A DNA stretch of 64,000 nucleotides from an uncultured Ruminococcus sp. (GTDB lineage: Bacteria; Bacillota; Clostridia; Oscillospirales; Ruminococcaceae). Under the pieces are notes generated by a model. It worked only from the letters and a program-made list of their open reading frames with translations, did no database searches and had not been told where the DNA came from. Each line of letters opens with the position of its first letter. Position 1 is the stretch's first letter. Of this stretch, positions 33,468 to 42,341 are shown piece after piece. Where the stretch lies: assembly GCF_902762735.1 (NCBI RefSeq), contig NZ_CACWPP010000005.1:1-64000 (forward strand), given 5' to 3'. The position numbers and the translations under genes were made by a program.

Positions 33468-34898
33468 ATGAAAAAGACTAATATTTACGCAGCTATGATA
33501 GCAATTACAATGGTATTCTCTCTGGCATCATGCGCAGAGGTCGCAGTAAGCAGTGACAACACAGCAGAAACAACAGCACAGACCTCAGCATTCGTTTCCA
33601 CCGAAAACATTTCGGGCGAAAAGGCGGCGGCGGGCGAGACCGAGACTGCTGATGCGGAGATAAGATCGGCGGCGGGCGAGACCGAGACTGCTGATGGGGA
33701 GATAAGATCGGCAGTGACCGATGATGGTGACAGTCTTGATATAGTATCAGCGTCATTTGAGGGCAGCACAACGGGCATGCTTGACACGGCTGACATGTTC
33801 AGCGAAAGGGACCTTGAACAGACAGCAGATGTTTCTGAGGCTGAGTACATCACTGTCAGCAGTAATGACACCATAAGCATAACAGACGGCGGCGTTTATG
33901 TGATAAGCGGATCGGCTGAAAACTGCACCATCAGGGTAGAGGCTGACAGTCAGGAGAAAGTTCAGCTGGTGCTGGACGGCGTTTCCATCACGAACGGGGA
34001 CTTCCCTGCGATATATGTTGTAAGTGCCGACAAGTGCTTTATCACCACAGCTGAGGGCAGCGAGAACAGCCTTTCGGTAACGGACAGCTTTACTGCTGAT
34101 GCTGACACCAACACTGATGCGGTCATATTCTCAAAGGACGACATAGTGCTGAACGGGCTAGGTGTGCTGAACATCTCATCGGCTTACGGCAACGGCATTT
34201 CGGGCAAGGACGATGTAAAGTTCACGGGCGGAAGCTGCAATATCACCTCAGCACTTGATGCTGTTGAAGCCAACGACTCGATACGGATTTGCGGCGGCAC
34301 GTTTGATATTGTTTCAAGTAAAGACGGTCTGCACAGCGAGAATGACGAGGACGACTCGCAGGGCTGCATCTACATAGCGGGCGGCACATTCTCGATAAAT
34401 GCAAAGAGCGATGCTGTACAGGCGACGACCATCGCGCAGATAGACGGCGGCAGTTTCGACATCACCGCAAGCGAAGGCATAGAGGCTACCTACGTGCAGA
34501 TAAATGACGGCACTATAAACATAACCGCATCTGATGACGGCATAAACGCCACAAGCAAAAGTACTGCATACGATGTTGCGATAGAGTTCAACGGCGGCTA
34601 TACCACGATCGTCATGGGACAGGGCGACACTGACGGAGTAGATGCCAACGGTTCGATAATAGTAAACGGCGGCACTATTGATGTTACGGCTCAGATGTCC
34701 TCATTCGACTATGACGGCACTGCCGAATTCAACGGCGGCACGATAATCGTCAACGGCGAAGAGGTAAGCGAGATTCCCGTTTCGATGATGGGCGGCGGCA
34801 TGGGCGGTCACGGCGGCATGATGGGCGGCGAGATGCAGGAAGGCATGCAGTTCGGCGGACGCGGCGGCAGACACAGCGAGATGTATTCGGTGACATAA
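33468..34898 (+). CDS. Cthe_2159-like carbohydrate-binding lipoprotein
   Basis: A 476-residue predicted lipoprotein (signal peptide ending FSLASCA, Cys about 23). After a Thr/Glu/Ala-rich spacer comes a right-handed beta-helix region (about 120-430) with recurring short blocks such as GGVYVISGSAENCTI, DDIVLNGLGVLNIS and GGTFSINAKSDAV. This is the pattern of the Cthe_2159 family, which binds acidic sugars and cellulose. The C-terminus is Gly/Met rich. The spacer contains a 14-residue tandem duplication (42 bases, 33631-33714). AAGCGAGG precedes the ATG. It probably sits on the cell surface and binds plant polysaccharide. Confidence 0.78.
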   Translation: MKKTNIYAAMIAITMVFSLASCAEVAVSSDNTAETTAQTSAFVSTENISGEKAAAGETETADAEIRSAAGETETADGEIRSAVTDDGDSLDIVSASFEGSTTGMLDTADMFSERDLEQTADVSEAEYITVSSNDTISITDGGVYVISGSAENCTIRVEADSQEKVQLVLDGVSITNGDFPAIYVVSADKCFITTAEGSENSLSVTDSFTADADTNTDAVIFSKDDIVLNGLGVLNISSAYGNGISGKDDVKFTGGSCNITSALDAVEANDSIRICGGTFDIVSSKDGLHSENDEDDSQGCIYIAGGTFSINAKSDAVQATTIAQIDGGSFDITASEGIEATYVQINDGTINITASDDGINATSKSTAYDVAIEFNGGYTTIVMGQGDTDGVDANGSIIVNGGTIDVTAQMSSFDYDGTAEFNGGTIIVNGEEVSEIPVSMMGGGMGGHGGMMGGEMQEGMQFGGRGGRHSEMYSVT

Positions 34899-34935
34899 AT
34901 AAGATCTCAACAACAGGGTATAAATGAAGTAAGAT

Positions 34936-34975
34936 GCGCGGTCGGGAAGAGTATTTCCCGACCGCGCAGGTTTTT
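34936..34975 (+). terminator. Terminator of the Cthe_2159-like gene
   Basis: GCGCGGTCGGGAA pairs with TTCCCGACCGCGC, followed by a T-run. Confidence 0.9.
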
Positions 34976-34990
34976 ATACGAAAAATGCAG

Positions 34991-35023
34991 AAAAAAGCCG
35001 CCCCGCAAAACTGCGGAACGGCT
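34991..35023 (-). terminator. Terminator of the NrdD-like gene
   Basis: AGCCGCCCCGCA/TGCGGAACGGCT hairpin with six T next to it on the minus strand, just past the gene end. Confidence 0.75.
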
Positions 35024-35057
35024 CAAAGCAATAAAATCAAATTATTATATACGATCC

Positions 35058-35330
35058 TTAGCTGATGATACCATGCTTTACCCTGTCCTCGACCTCCTGA
35101 CGCTTAGCGTCATTGAAGCGGTCAAGCGTGCCTACAAGGTAGCCTGTTATCCTTCTTATCCTCTGGAAAGGTACTGCCGAGAAGTGATACTCAACATCTG
35201 CATAGTCACCGTCAAGAGAAATATCAATAGAGTCTATCGCCTTGCCCGGATAGAGGTCATGCGCCCTTGAAACATATGCCTGCTTCTCTTCCTCACTGAG
35301 GACACCGTTTTTAACATTTACACTTATCAT
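35058..35330 (-). CDS. Small protein resembling the C-terminal part of anaerobic ribonucleotide reductase (NrdD)
   Basis: A 90-residue soluble protein. PFQRIRRITGYLVGTLDRFN followed by DAKRQEVEDRVKH is like a segment near the C-terminus of class III ribonucleotide reductase, where similar small stand-alone proteins are often labelled NrdD. The glycyl-radical loop and the zinc-site Cys residues of NrdD are absent, so it cannot be a reductase by itself. It has its own promoter and terminator, so it is expressed as a unit. Function unknown. Confidence 0.6.
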   Translation of the reverse strand: MISVNVKNGVLSEEEKQAYVSRAHDLYPGKAIDSIDISLDGDYADVEYHFSAVPFQRIRRITGYLVGTLDRFNDAKRQEVEDRVKHGIIS

Positions 35331-35372
35331 AGTTAATTCCTCTTTTCTTCATTATATTGTACTGTGTATATT

Positions 35373-35401
35373 ATGATAGCACAAGATATAGTATTTGTCA
35401 A
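35373..35401 (-). promoter_or_regulatory. Promoter of the small NrdD-like gene
   Basis: Minus-strand TTGACA (35401-35396) and TATCAT (35378-35373) with a 17-base spacer, about 40 bases before the start codon. Confidence 0.75.
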
Positions 35402-35570
35402 GCAAATTGGGAATTAATGTTGCACAATAACGCACTGTCTTTTTTGGAACACCTCACAAAGGGCGGTTAATATTTTACGATATTCCGCACTGCGGGGCTT
35501 ACATCGGGTTCGTTAAAAATAAGACGATCTGAATATTCAAACAGTGTCAAAGCAGTTTTTCGGCTGACAG

Positions 35571-35606
35571 CAAAAGCACCCCCGAAATATCGGAGGTGCT
35601 TTTTTG
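35571..35606. terminator. Bidirectional terminator at the end of the ABC operon
   Basis: AAAAGCACCCCCG/CGGAGGTGCTTTTTT hairpin with A-run on one side and T-run on the other. It ends the minus-strand transport operon. The remainder of 35402-35642 shows no other feature. Confidence 0.8.
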
Positions 35607-35642
35607 TGTGACCACTGCAAAACTCCGAAAAAGTTTTGCACG

Positions 35643-36692
35643 TTAGTTTGCAAGACCTGATTTCTCGATACCTTCGACGAAGTATCTCTGGAGAAATACA
35701 TACATTACCAGTATAGGTGTTATTGACAGCAGACAGCCTGCTTCCAGCCAAACGATGATCTGACGAACAGATACCGACTGACCGTCGAACAACTGCTGTG
35801 TCAGGTTTGTATTCAGGTTCTTCAGCATCAGCGCAACTGTGTCGTTGTTGGTAAAGAATGAGCTGGATACATAGTAGTCGTTCCAGTACCACACGATGGA
35901 GAACAGGAATACTGTAAGGAAAGACTGTCTTGCGTTTGGTATCATTATCTTCACGTAGGTGTAGAGAGGTGAGCAGCCGTCAAGGTAAGCTGCATCTTCC
36001 AGTTCCTTAGGCAGTCCTCTGAAGAACTGACGGAATATGAAGATGAACAGACCTGCTCTGATACCGTTTGCGAACAGTGCGGGCAGATACATTGTCCATG
36101 GGCTGTTTATCAGCGATGTGGACTTGCCCAGTGTGAATATCTTCGCTAAGAATGCGGGCTTGAAATAAGCAAACTGCATGTACAGCGGGATAGTTGTGAT
36201 CTGCGGCGGCACGATTATCATCATAATAACAACGCCGAACAGTAAATTCTTGCCCTTGAACTTAAATCTTGCGAAGCCGTAGCCTGTTATCGAGCAGGTA
36301 GCCACCTGTAAGATCGAAGCCACGAGGTTCAGGATTATGGTGTTTACCAGTGTCTTATCGAACTTCATAACGCCCCATGTCTGCTTTACGTTATCCATCG
36401 TAAAGCTCTTGGGTATCCAGATGATAGAGGGGTCATTCATCTGCTCACTGGGTCTGAACGCTGTTGAAAGCATAAAGATCAGCGGATAGAGGATTATGAA
36501 GCACAGACCGAACAGTATCAGAAATCTGAACACGGGCCATACAGCACCGATCACTCTCTGCCTTCTGTTATACTTGATCTGGTCGGGAGTGAGGAACTTT
36601 TCGAGACCGATCTCTTTCATGCGCTTCTGACGCGCTTTGACAGCCGCTTTACGTTCCTTTTCAAACTGCTTTTCTTCTTTTTTAGTCGCCAC
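35643..36692 (-). CDS. Carbohydrate ABC transporter permease, MalG type (second pair)
   Basis: A 349-residue inner-membrane protein with six predicted helices after a long basic cytoplasmic N-terminus (about 60 residues). The EAA loop, which contacts the ATPase, reads EDAAYLDG with KIMIP following. It is the last gene of the ten-gene minus-strand operon and pairs with the MalF-type permease 12 bases upstream. No dedicated MsmX/MalK-type ATPase is near; only the two LolD-type ATPases at the operon head. Confidence 0.9.
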   Translation of the reverse strand: MATKKEEKQFEKERKAAVKARQKRMKEIGLEKFLTPDQIKYNRRQRVIGAVWPVFRFLILFGLCFIILYPLIFMLSTAFRPSEQMNDPSIIWIPKSFTMDNVKQTWGVMKFDKTLVNTIILNLVASILQVATCSITGYGFARFKFKGKNLLFGVVIMMIIVPPQITTIPLYMQFAYFKPAFLAKIFTLGKSTSLINSPWTMYLPALFANGIRAGLFIFIFRQFFRGLPKELEDAAYLDGCSPLYTYVKIMIPNARQSFLTVFLFSIVWYWNDYYVSSSFFTNNDTVALMLKNLNTNLTQQLFDGQSVSVRQIIVWLEAGCLLSITPILVMYVFLQRYFVEGIEKSGLAN

Positions 36693-36704
36693 TTCTATCC
36701 CCCC

Positions 36705-37658
36705 TTACTCAACTTCGTAGTAGATGACCTTATTCAGTATGGCAACGATGATCGCAAGGCAAACACCGATTATCGCGAAGTAAGCCCACGCCATAGCCGC
36801 TGAATATCCGTGATCCCAGTTGGTAGACTTGTTAAGAACTATGGTCATTACCTTGTTGCCAGGGTCAACGAAAGAGTCAACAACAGTATAAACAACGCTT
36901 GCGAGTATCATTGGGCTGATCGTAGGAAGTGTGATCTTCCAGAAGAATTCCCAAGATGTTGCGCCCTCCATCTGCGCCGCTTCTCTTGATGCGGGCGAGA
37001 TGCCCTGGAGAGCCGCCAGTATCAGAAGTATCTGTATACCAGAGTTCCACACCAAGTTGAAGATGTCGGTAGTCAGCGAATTGATGATGCTGGACAGCTT
37101 GTCACTGATGTTATAGATGCCCAAGAAATTCAGCAGCTGGTCAACGAGGTTAGCCTCGAACATGGTGCTGAACTGCTCGGAACCGCCCGAGTAGCCGCCT
37201 GTACTCATGTTGCCGTTGATGATGTCCATTACAGGACCCGTTGCGATGATAACAGGCAGGAAGAATACCGCTCTCGCGAAAGTTCTTCCCTTGAACTTCT
37301 GGTTAAGTACAAGTGCGATGAATATGGAGAATATGATTATCAGAGGAGTCCTCAGCGCGGTGTTTTTTAGCATATCCACCAGCGCCAGCGAATAGTCCTG
37401 ATCCTTACGGAAGGCATTCACGTAGTTCTTCCAGCCGATGTACTTCATCTCCATGCCGCCAGGCTGTACTTTGGTCTCATTGAACGAGTAGATAAGCGAC
37501 TCGATCAGAGGGAATATGAAAAAGTAGATAGTGCCCAGCGCCCACAGTGCTATAAAGCCGTAGCCATAGAGACCCTTTCTTCTTTCATAGGAGAGTCTGT
37601 GCTTTTTCTCAGCCTTTGCAGGCGATGCGGCGGTAGTGTTCTTTTCGGTATCGCTCAT
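36705..37658 (-). CDS. Sugar ABC transporter permease, MalF type (second pair)
   Basis: A 317-residue permease with six predicted helices. The EAA loop reads REAAQMEGATSWEFFWKITL. An inserted segment after helix three (about residues 150-205, with GYSGGSEQFSTMFEANLVDQ) is longer than usual and may project outside. Its ATG shares one base with the stop codon of the DUF5696 gene upstream, so the two are coupled. Substrate unknown. Confidence 0.9.
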   Translation of the reverse strand: MSDTEKNTTAASPAKAEKKHRLSYERRKGLYGYGFIALWALGTIYFFIFPLIESLIYSFNETKVQPGGMEMKYIGWKNYVNAFRKDQDYSLALVDMLKNTALRTPLIIIFSIFIALVLNQKFKGRTFARAVFFLPVIIATGPVMDIINGNMSTGGYSGGSEQFSTMFEANLVDQLLNFLGIYNISDKLSSIINSLTTDIFNLVWNSGIQILLILAALQGISPASREAAQMEGATSWEFFWKITLPTISPMILASVVYTVVDSFVDPGNKVMTIVLNKSTNWDHGYSAAMAWAYFAIIGVCLAIIVAILNKVIYYEVE

Positions 37659-40039
37659 TATCTCAGACCTCCTTCAATACAATTTTCAATGCTGACGTTC
37701 CTGCCGTCAACAGAAGCTGTTGCTTCTTCCTTGTTAACGACCACGACAACGTCTTTCTGACCGTCCTTTGAATAAGTTGTGGTGAACTCTTTGCCGTCGG
37801 CGCTTACCTCATACTTGCTGATGGTGTAGTCGCCCAGACCGTTCAGCAGTTCGTTTTCAGCCTTGAACTGGTTAGCCGCAGCATCAGTCCAGCCCTTATA
37901 GTTGGTATAATACAGCTTATTATAGTCTGTATCCTGCAGAACATCGCTGTCTGCATAAGTGAAATCGTAGTGTATCTGCGAGCCCGAAGCCAATGCCAGC
38001 ATGAATGTCTCATCAGTATTGGAGCTCTTGTTGATAGCGCTTGAGGAATAAGGCACATAGCCGTGCAGCACCATCTGATAGAACGGAATATCGAAATCTG
38101 TCAGGTCAAATCCGCTGGACGATACGGGCACTCCTGTAACCGTAGAAACATAAGGCAGAACGTAAGCGTTAGCCTCATCAGCTATCAGTGAACCGATGGC
38201 TGACTGAGCTTTCTGATAGTTCTCCACCACAGTATTCATGGTCTTGTTTCTGGAGTAGGTATCCTTTCTGGTGTAATCGCCCACCAGTCTTGACGAGAAC
38301 ATGCCGAAGCCTGCGTTCTTGATGCCCTTATCGCCGAAGCTCTCGGTTATCTCTTCAAAGGTATCCTGATACTTGCTGGGTGACAGCAGTGCAGGCGCAA
38401 CGCCCTTCTGTGCAACGCCGAAGGACAGACTGTAAGATGACTGTCTTGAATAAGCGTTGGAGATCCTTATGGCTGTACTGGTCAGTGTCCAGTAGCCCGC
38501 GCTGGACTTATTCATTGTGAAGTTGTTGAGCGACGGGTAAACGGTAACGCCTTCGGTGCCGATGAAGTCCATCATATCGCCCTTGCCGCCCAGTGTGCCC
38601 GAAGGCTTGAATCCTGTGGAGATATTGCCTTTGATAGCGGCATTTGTCCAGTCATTATAGTTTACAGTGAAGCCGTTCACGCCCTTGCCTTTCAGCTCTT
38701 CAACTATCTCGCCTGCCTGGTCGAAGCCTGTTATCTCAGTTTTCAGGTTGAAAGGCAGACCCAGTATCGAAGTTCTTTTCAGCACGCCGCCGTACATATC
38801 GAGGTACAGCTGATTATTGGGTGCAGCCTGCTGTTTCAGACCCTTTTCGTTTATCAGATAATTTCTGTAAACCTCAGCACAGTCAGCGTAATTCACCATA
38901 CCGCCGTCCTTTGAAGCGACGGGGTAGTAGTGTATGCCGAAGCGGTCGGTCTTGATGCCGTCTTTCTCGAAAACGTTCAGCTTATTGGCGCTGTCACCGC
39001 TCATAAAGAACGCATCTGACGAACGAGTTTCAAACTCGAAGTAGCAGTTGTTGTACACCTGCTTGTTTTGACCGCTGACCTGTGCCCTTGCGTACACGTT
39101 TGAATCGCCGTCAGTGACCACCGCAACTATGCCTGCGCTGCCGTATACCGTACTTATCACCGGCAGATAAGCCTGCTCGGTAACTCTCGGTGCGGTCAGG
39201 GGGACCATTGTGTAGTCTCTGCCGTATATCTGCTGTACGTAGTCGGGGTAGTTGCCCTTGCCGTTATTGTAGTTTATGACAGCGCCGCTGCCATCGGGGA
39301 TTATCATATAGCCCTCAGTGGGGTTGCCCTCGTAGTCTACCGAAGGAGTTGCCGCAAAATAGGGGCAAAGCTGTAACTTTGTGAGTATCTTGCCGTCAAC
39401 GGTCGAGATATTGTCCTCTTTTATCTCTGCGGTATCGACATAGACATAAAGGCTGTCCTCGCAGAGTTCATAGTGGACATCGAACTCAACGCCCTCTGAT
39501 TTATAGTCATAGTGTATGACCGCGCCTTTATCGTTGGTCTTCCACTTGACCTTTGCCTTGTTTGAGTAAACAGGTGCAGCGGACTCCGTCCTCTTCTCCT
39601 GTCTCAGGTCGCCGACTTTTATTGCGCAGCTGGAAGCGATCTGCTTTCTCAGTGCTGTTTTCATCATATCGCCCTTTTCAGGGTCTACGACAATATCATC
39701 GGCAAATACATTGATAGGTGAAGTCCACCAGTACTTGTCTGTTTCTTTTACATAAAGACCGAGTCTTCCGTTCTCTTCGTCGCCGTAGAGAATGAATTTG
39801 TCGTTCTCGCTGAGCTTTTCTGCCATATCGGCAGCCTGCTCATTACTGATCTTATCGGGGAGCTTATCCTCATCATCGGAGGTAGCCGCATCATCAGAAA
39901 CAGTCTCTTCGACAGTTTCCTCGACCGCCGCAGTATCCTCTTCGGCATCTGCCGAAGTGACTGCCATAGAACCCAGAGGTGTCAGCATTGCAAGACACAA
40001 ACCAAAGACAACAGCTTTTTTATAACTTTTGTTTGCCAT
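37658..40039 (-). CDS. DUF5696 secreted protein of the ABC operon
   Basis: A 793-residue protein with an N-terminal signal sequence (about 1-32, cleavage likely near TSADA) and an acidic spacer (about 33-62). The large domain is beta-rich at first (residues about 70-400, MIIPDGSGAVINYNN). The rest resembles a TIM-barrel glycosidase in order of blocks (GVNGFTVNYNDWTNA, YPSLNNFTM, SSRLVGDYT, HGYVPYSSSAINKS). I recall this as DUF5696, commonly linked to paired MalFG-type permease genes. No catalytic residues can be named with confidence. It may be an extracellular binding or processing partner of the transporter. Confidence 0.7.
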   Translation of the reverse strand: MANKSYKKAVVFGLCLAMLTPLGSMAVTSADAEEDTAAVEETVEETVSDDAATSDDEDKLPDKISNEQAADMAEKLSENDKFILYGDEENGRLGLYVKETDKYWWTSPINVFADDIVVDPEKGDMMKTALRKQIASSCAIKVGDLRQEKRTESAAPVYSNKAKVKWKTNDKGAVIHYDYKSEGVEFDVHYELCEDSLYVYVDTAEIKEDNISTVDGKILTKLQLCPYFAATPSVDYEGNPTEGYMIIPDGSGAVINYNNGKGNYPDYVQQIYGRDYTMVPLTAPRVTEQAYLPVISTVYGSAGIVAVVTDGDSNVYARAQVSGQNKQVYNNCYFEFETRSSDAFFMSGDSANKLNVFEKDGIKTDRFGIHYYPVASKDGGMVNYADCAEVYRNYLINEKGLKQQAAPNNQLYLDMYGGVLKRTSILGLPFNLKTEITGFDQAGEIVEELKGKGVNGFTVNYNDWTNAAIKGNISTGFKPSGTLGGKGDMMDFIGTEGVTVYPSLNNFTMNKSSAGYWTLTSTAIRISNAYSRQSSYSLSFGVAQKGVAPALLSPSKYQDTFEEITESFGDKGIKNAGFGMFSSRLVGDYTRKDTYSRNKTMNTVVENYQKAQSAIGSLIADEANAYVLPYVSTVTGVPVSSSGFDLTDFDIPFYQMVLHGYVPYSSSAINKSSNTDETFMLALASGSQIHYDFTYADSDVLQDTDYNKLYYTNYKGWTDAAANQFKAENELLNGLGDYTISKYEVSADGKEFTTTYSKDGQKDVVVVVNKEEATASVDGRNVSIENCIEGGLR

Positions 40040-40059
40040 TTTTACACCACCGTTTCTAA

Positions 40060-40689
40060 TTAGCCTCGGATCCTATATGCGATCTCAGTGTAGATCTGAT
40101 AAATGAATACATAGACCTGCTGGAACAGCGAAAGCAGAAGTATCGCCAAAAACAGTATCAGCAGCATCGCTACCAATGTCAGCACCATCGAAATGAGGGT
40201 CTTGCCGAACGAATACTGGTGGCACGCTCTCATCGCCTGTATCATCAGCACGATGGACCAGCCAAATCCCAGATAGGTCAGTGCAGTGATCCATATGGAC
40301 TCTTCCTGCACAAGGAAATTCGAGAATATTACTTTTATCAGTGTGCATACTATGTAAGGCACAAGTGAATAAGCGGAATATATGCTTATCTTCCTGAAAG
40401 TGCCTTCGCCTTCCAGCAGTGTGCATATCGACCAGTTGCCGACGCACCATGTAAAGTAGTATACCACCGACTGGACTATCAGCGGAACAACATTGAAGAT
40501 CTTGACATAATTGTTGTTGAACTGGAAGCCTGTCAGCTGTCTGTCAGCCACCATCGCAACGAACAGGAAGAATACGATTATCAGGGAGATCTTCACCGAG
40601 CCCTGTTTCTTCCATCTGAGATCCTCAAATCCTTCAACAGGATGGAAGATACAATGTTTCAGCCAGCCTACGGGTGTAAATTCATACAT
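40060..40689 (-). CDS. Yip1-family membrane protein of the ABC operon
   Basis: A 209-residue integral membrane protein with five predicted helices. The start WLKHCIFHPVEGFEDLRWKK is the usual N-terminal pattern of bacterial Yip1-domain proteins, followed by helices around 31-50, 67-85, 100-125, 130-150 and 165-190. Its role in a sugar-transport operon is unknown. It lies between the NHL/TPR gene (three bases upstream) and DUF5696. Confidence 0.75.
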   Translation of the reverse strand: MYEFTPVGWLKHCIFHPVEGFEDLRWKKQGSVKISLIIVFFLFVAMVADRQLTGFQFNNNYVKIFNVVPLIVQSVVYYFTWCVGNWSICTLLEGEGTFRKISIYSAYSLVPYIVCTLIKVIFSNFLVQEESIWITALTYLGFGWSIVLMIQAMRACHQYSFGKTLISMVLTLVAMLLILFLAILLLSLFQQVYVFIYQIYTEIAYRIRG

Positions 40690-40692
40690 AGT

Positions 40693-42297
40693 TTATCTTC
40701 CCCCCCTATTTCTTGACTTTTTGCCGTACAGTCTGCCCTTGAGCAGGTACTTGCCTTTCTTATGCATCTTTGACAGCACGAACAGGAACACGATGATGAC
40801 TGCCAGCACGATTATGATGAGAGTGAAGTTCTCTCTCAGGAACTCTTCTCTTGCGTACTTGAACGCTCTGTCGTAGTCGTCCTGATCGTAAGCGGTCTTA
40901 AAGTAATCCAGCGCCTTGCTGTACTCGCCCTCATTCAGGGCTGCCTTGCCAAGACCGATATACGCCATCGGGTAGCCGCCGTCTCTTGCGATAACGTTCT
41001 GCCAGATGGGTTTTGCTTCGGAATATCTGCCCTGGTCGTAAAGTTCAACAGCCTCGTGCATCAGCGCACCGAATGTTGTTTCGGAATAGATGGTAACATC
41101 GTTCTTTGAACCGTCTATTACGTAGATATTGTTGTTATAAGCCTCAACTGCATTGGGGTTTGAGAAACTTCCTCGCTGGTCGTTGGTAGAGTTCTTTGTA
41201 CCGAAGATGCAGAGGAGTCTTGCATTTCTGTCATACTGGAAAACTCGTCCCGTTGAGAAGTCCAGCACGTTTATCAGACCGTTATCAGCCACGCAGATGT
41301 CGGTCAGTCTGGTAGAGTAGGTCTGGTTCTGGGTCGGGTCGTACTCGGAAGCCATATCACCGAACTTATACTCATTGCCCGCTGAGTTATCCCAGATATT
41401 ATAGCCTGCGGGGTTCAGCTTCTTTACCGCGTCCGTGGTGGTGTTAGCCGCTTCGGTAACGGTATAGATGAAGCCGCCTTCGTCGATGTCGAAGTTTGCA
41501 TACTCAACAGGAACGTTTCTTGTCATACCCGAGATCTGCTCGTTCGACGCGAACTTTCTCCAGAGTTTCTGTGCGATAACAGCAGCTGTTACCTCAACGC
41601 GGTTAGCGCCGTAGTAGCCCTGGAACTTGCCTGAACGGTTGAACTGCACCGCACCCTGGTTTACAGAGGTACAAACTGCATACACGTTCTCGGCAAAGTC
41701 TGCAACGACTTTAGAGGGGTTGAATGTCTCGACCGTGTACAGGTCGGTATCAGGTCTTGTATACTCCTGCACCATTTCCAGTTCGTGGTCATTTTTGACA
41801 GCCGCTTTCACGACTCTTGAATTCTCATAATCTGCGATGTAGATGTAAAGGGGCTTGTCGTCATACAGGCTTCTCTTCACATACACGCCTGAAGGGGAAG
41901 CGAAGCGGCTTCCGTCGGACAGTTCTGCGTAAGCGCCGACGAGTTCCAGCTTATCGTTCAGTCTGAGGATACGGTTGTTATCGGTATCCGCTATCCAGAA
42001 CTCCTTCTCATCGGGGTCGAAGTACATATCCTTGGGGTTTGAGAGCCTTGCCGATGCATTCTCGCCCATAAACAGCGGGTCGGCAGGGTCTGAGAGCCTG
42101 CTCAGTCCCATATCGTAGCCTGTAACTGTCTTGTCGATACGGTATGCGTTCTGCGAGGGTATCGAGTCGTTCCAGGTATCGTAGATGTAGGACTTGTAAG
42201 GCTCAGCTGCGAAGGCTTCCAGCGTCATCGACACAGCGGCGACTGCTGCCAGTCCTGCGCAGAGAATTTTCTTAAAAGAATTTTTTATTCTCAACAC
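40693..42297 (-). CDS. NHL beta-propeller protein with TPR and C-terminal membrane anchor
   Basis: A 534-residue protein. The signal peptide (about 1-30, ending LEAFAAEP) leads into a six-bladed NHL-like propeller (about 60-410). Recurring blocks include DPDEKEFWIADTDNNRILRL, YIYIADYENSRVVKA and GSFSNPNAVEAYNNNIYVI. Two TPR-like helices pairs follow (about 415-480, GLGKAALNEGEYSKALDYFK), then one transmembrane helix (about 493-512) and a basic tail. By this layout the propeller is outside and anchored in the membrane. It may sense or hold a ligand for the transporter; this is inference from the operon. Confidence 0.78.
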   Translation of the reverse strand: MLRIKNSFKKILCAGLAAVAAVSMTLEAFAAEPYKSYIYDTWNDSIPSQNAYRIDKTVTGYDMGLSRLSDPADPLFMGENASARLSNPKDMYFDPDEKEFWIADTDNNRILRLNDKLELVGAYAELSDGSRFASPSGVYVKRSLYDDKPLYIYIADYENSRVVKAAVKNDHELEMVQEYTRPDTDLYTVETFNPSKVVADFAENVYAVCTSVNQGAVQFNRSGKFQGYYGANRVEVTAAVIAQKLWRKFASNEQISGMTRNVPVEYANFDIDEGGFIYTVTEAANTTTDAVKKLNPAGYNIWDNSAGNEYKFGDMASEYDPTQNQTYSTRLTDICVADNGLINVLDFSTGRVFQYDRNARLLCIFGTKNSTNDQRGSFSNPNAVEAYNNNIYVIDGSKNDVTIYSETTFGALMHEAVELYDQGRYSEAKPIWQNVIARDGGYPMAYIGLGKAALNEGEYSKALDYFKTAYDQDDYDRAFKYAREEFLRENFTLIIIVLAVIIVFLFVLSKMHKKGKYLLKGRLYGKKSRNRGGR

Positions 42298-42341
42298 TAC
42301 TTATCACCTTTTTCCTTTTCATGTCTCATGTCGGATACTTA

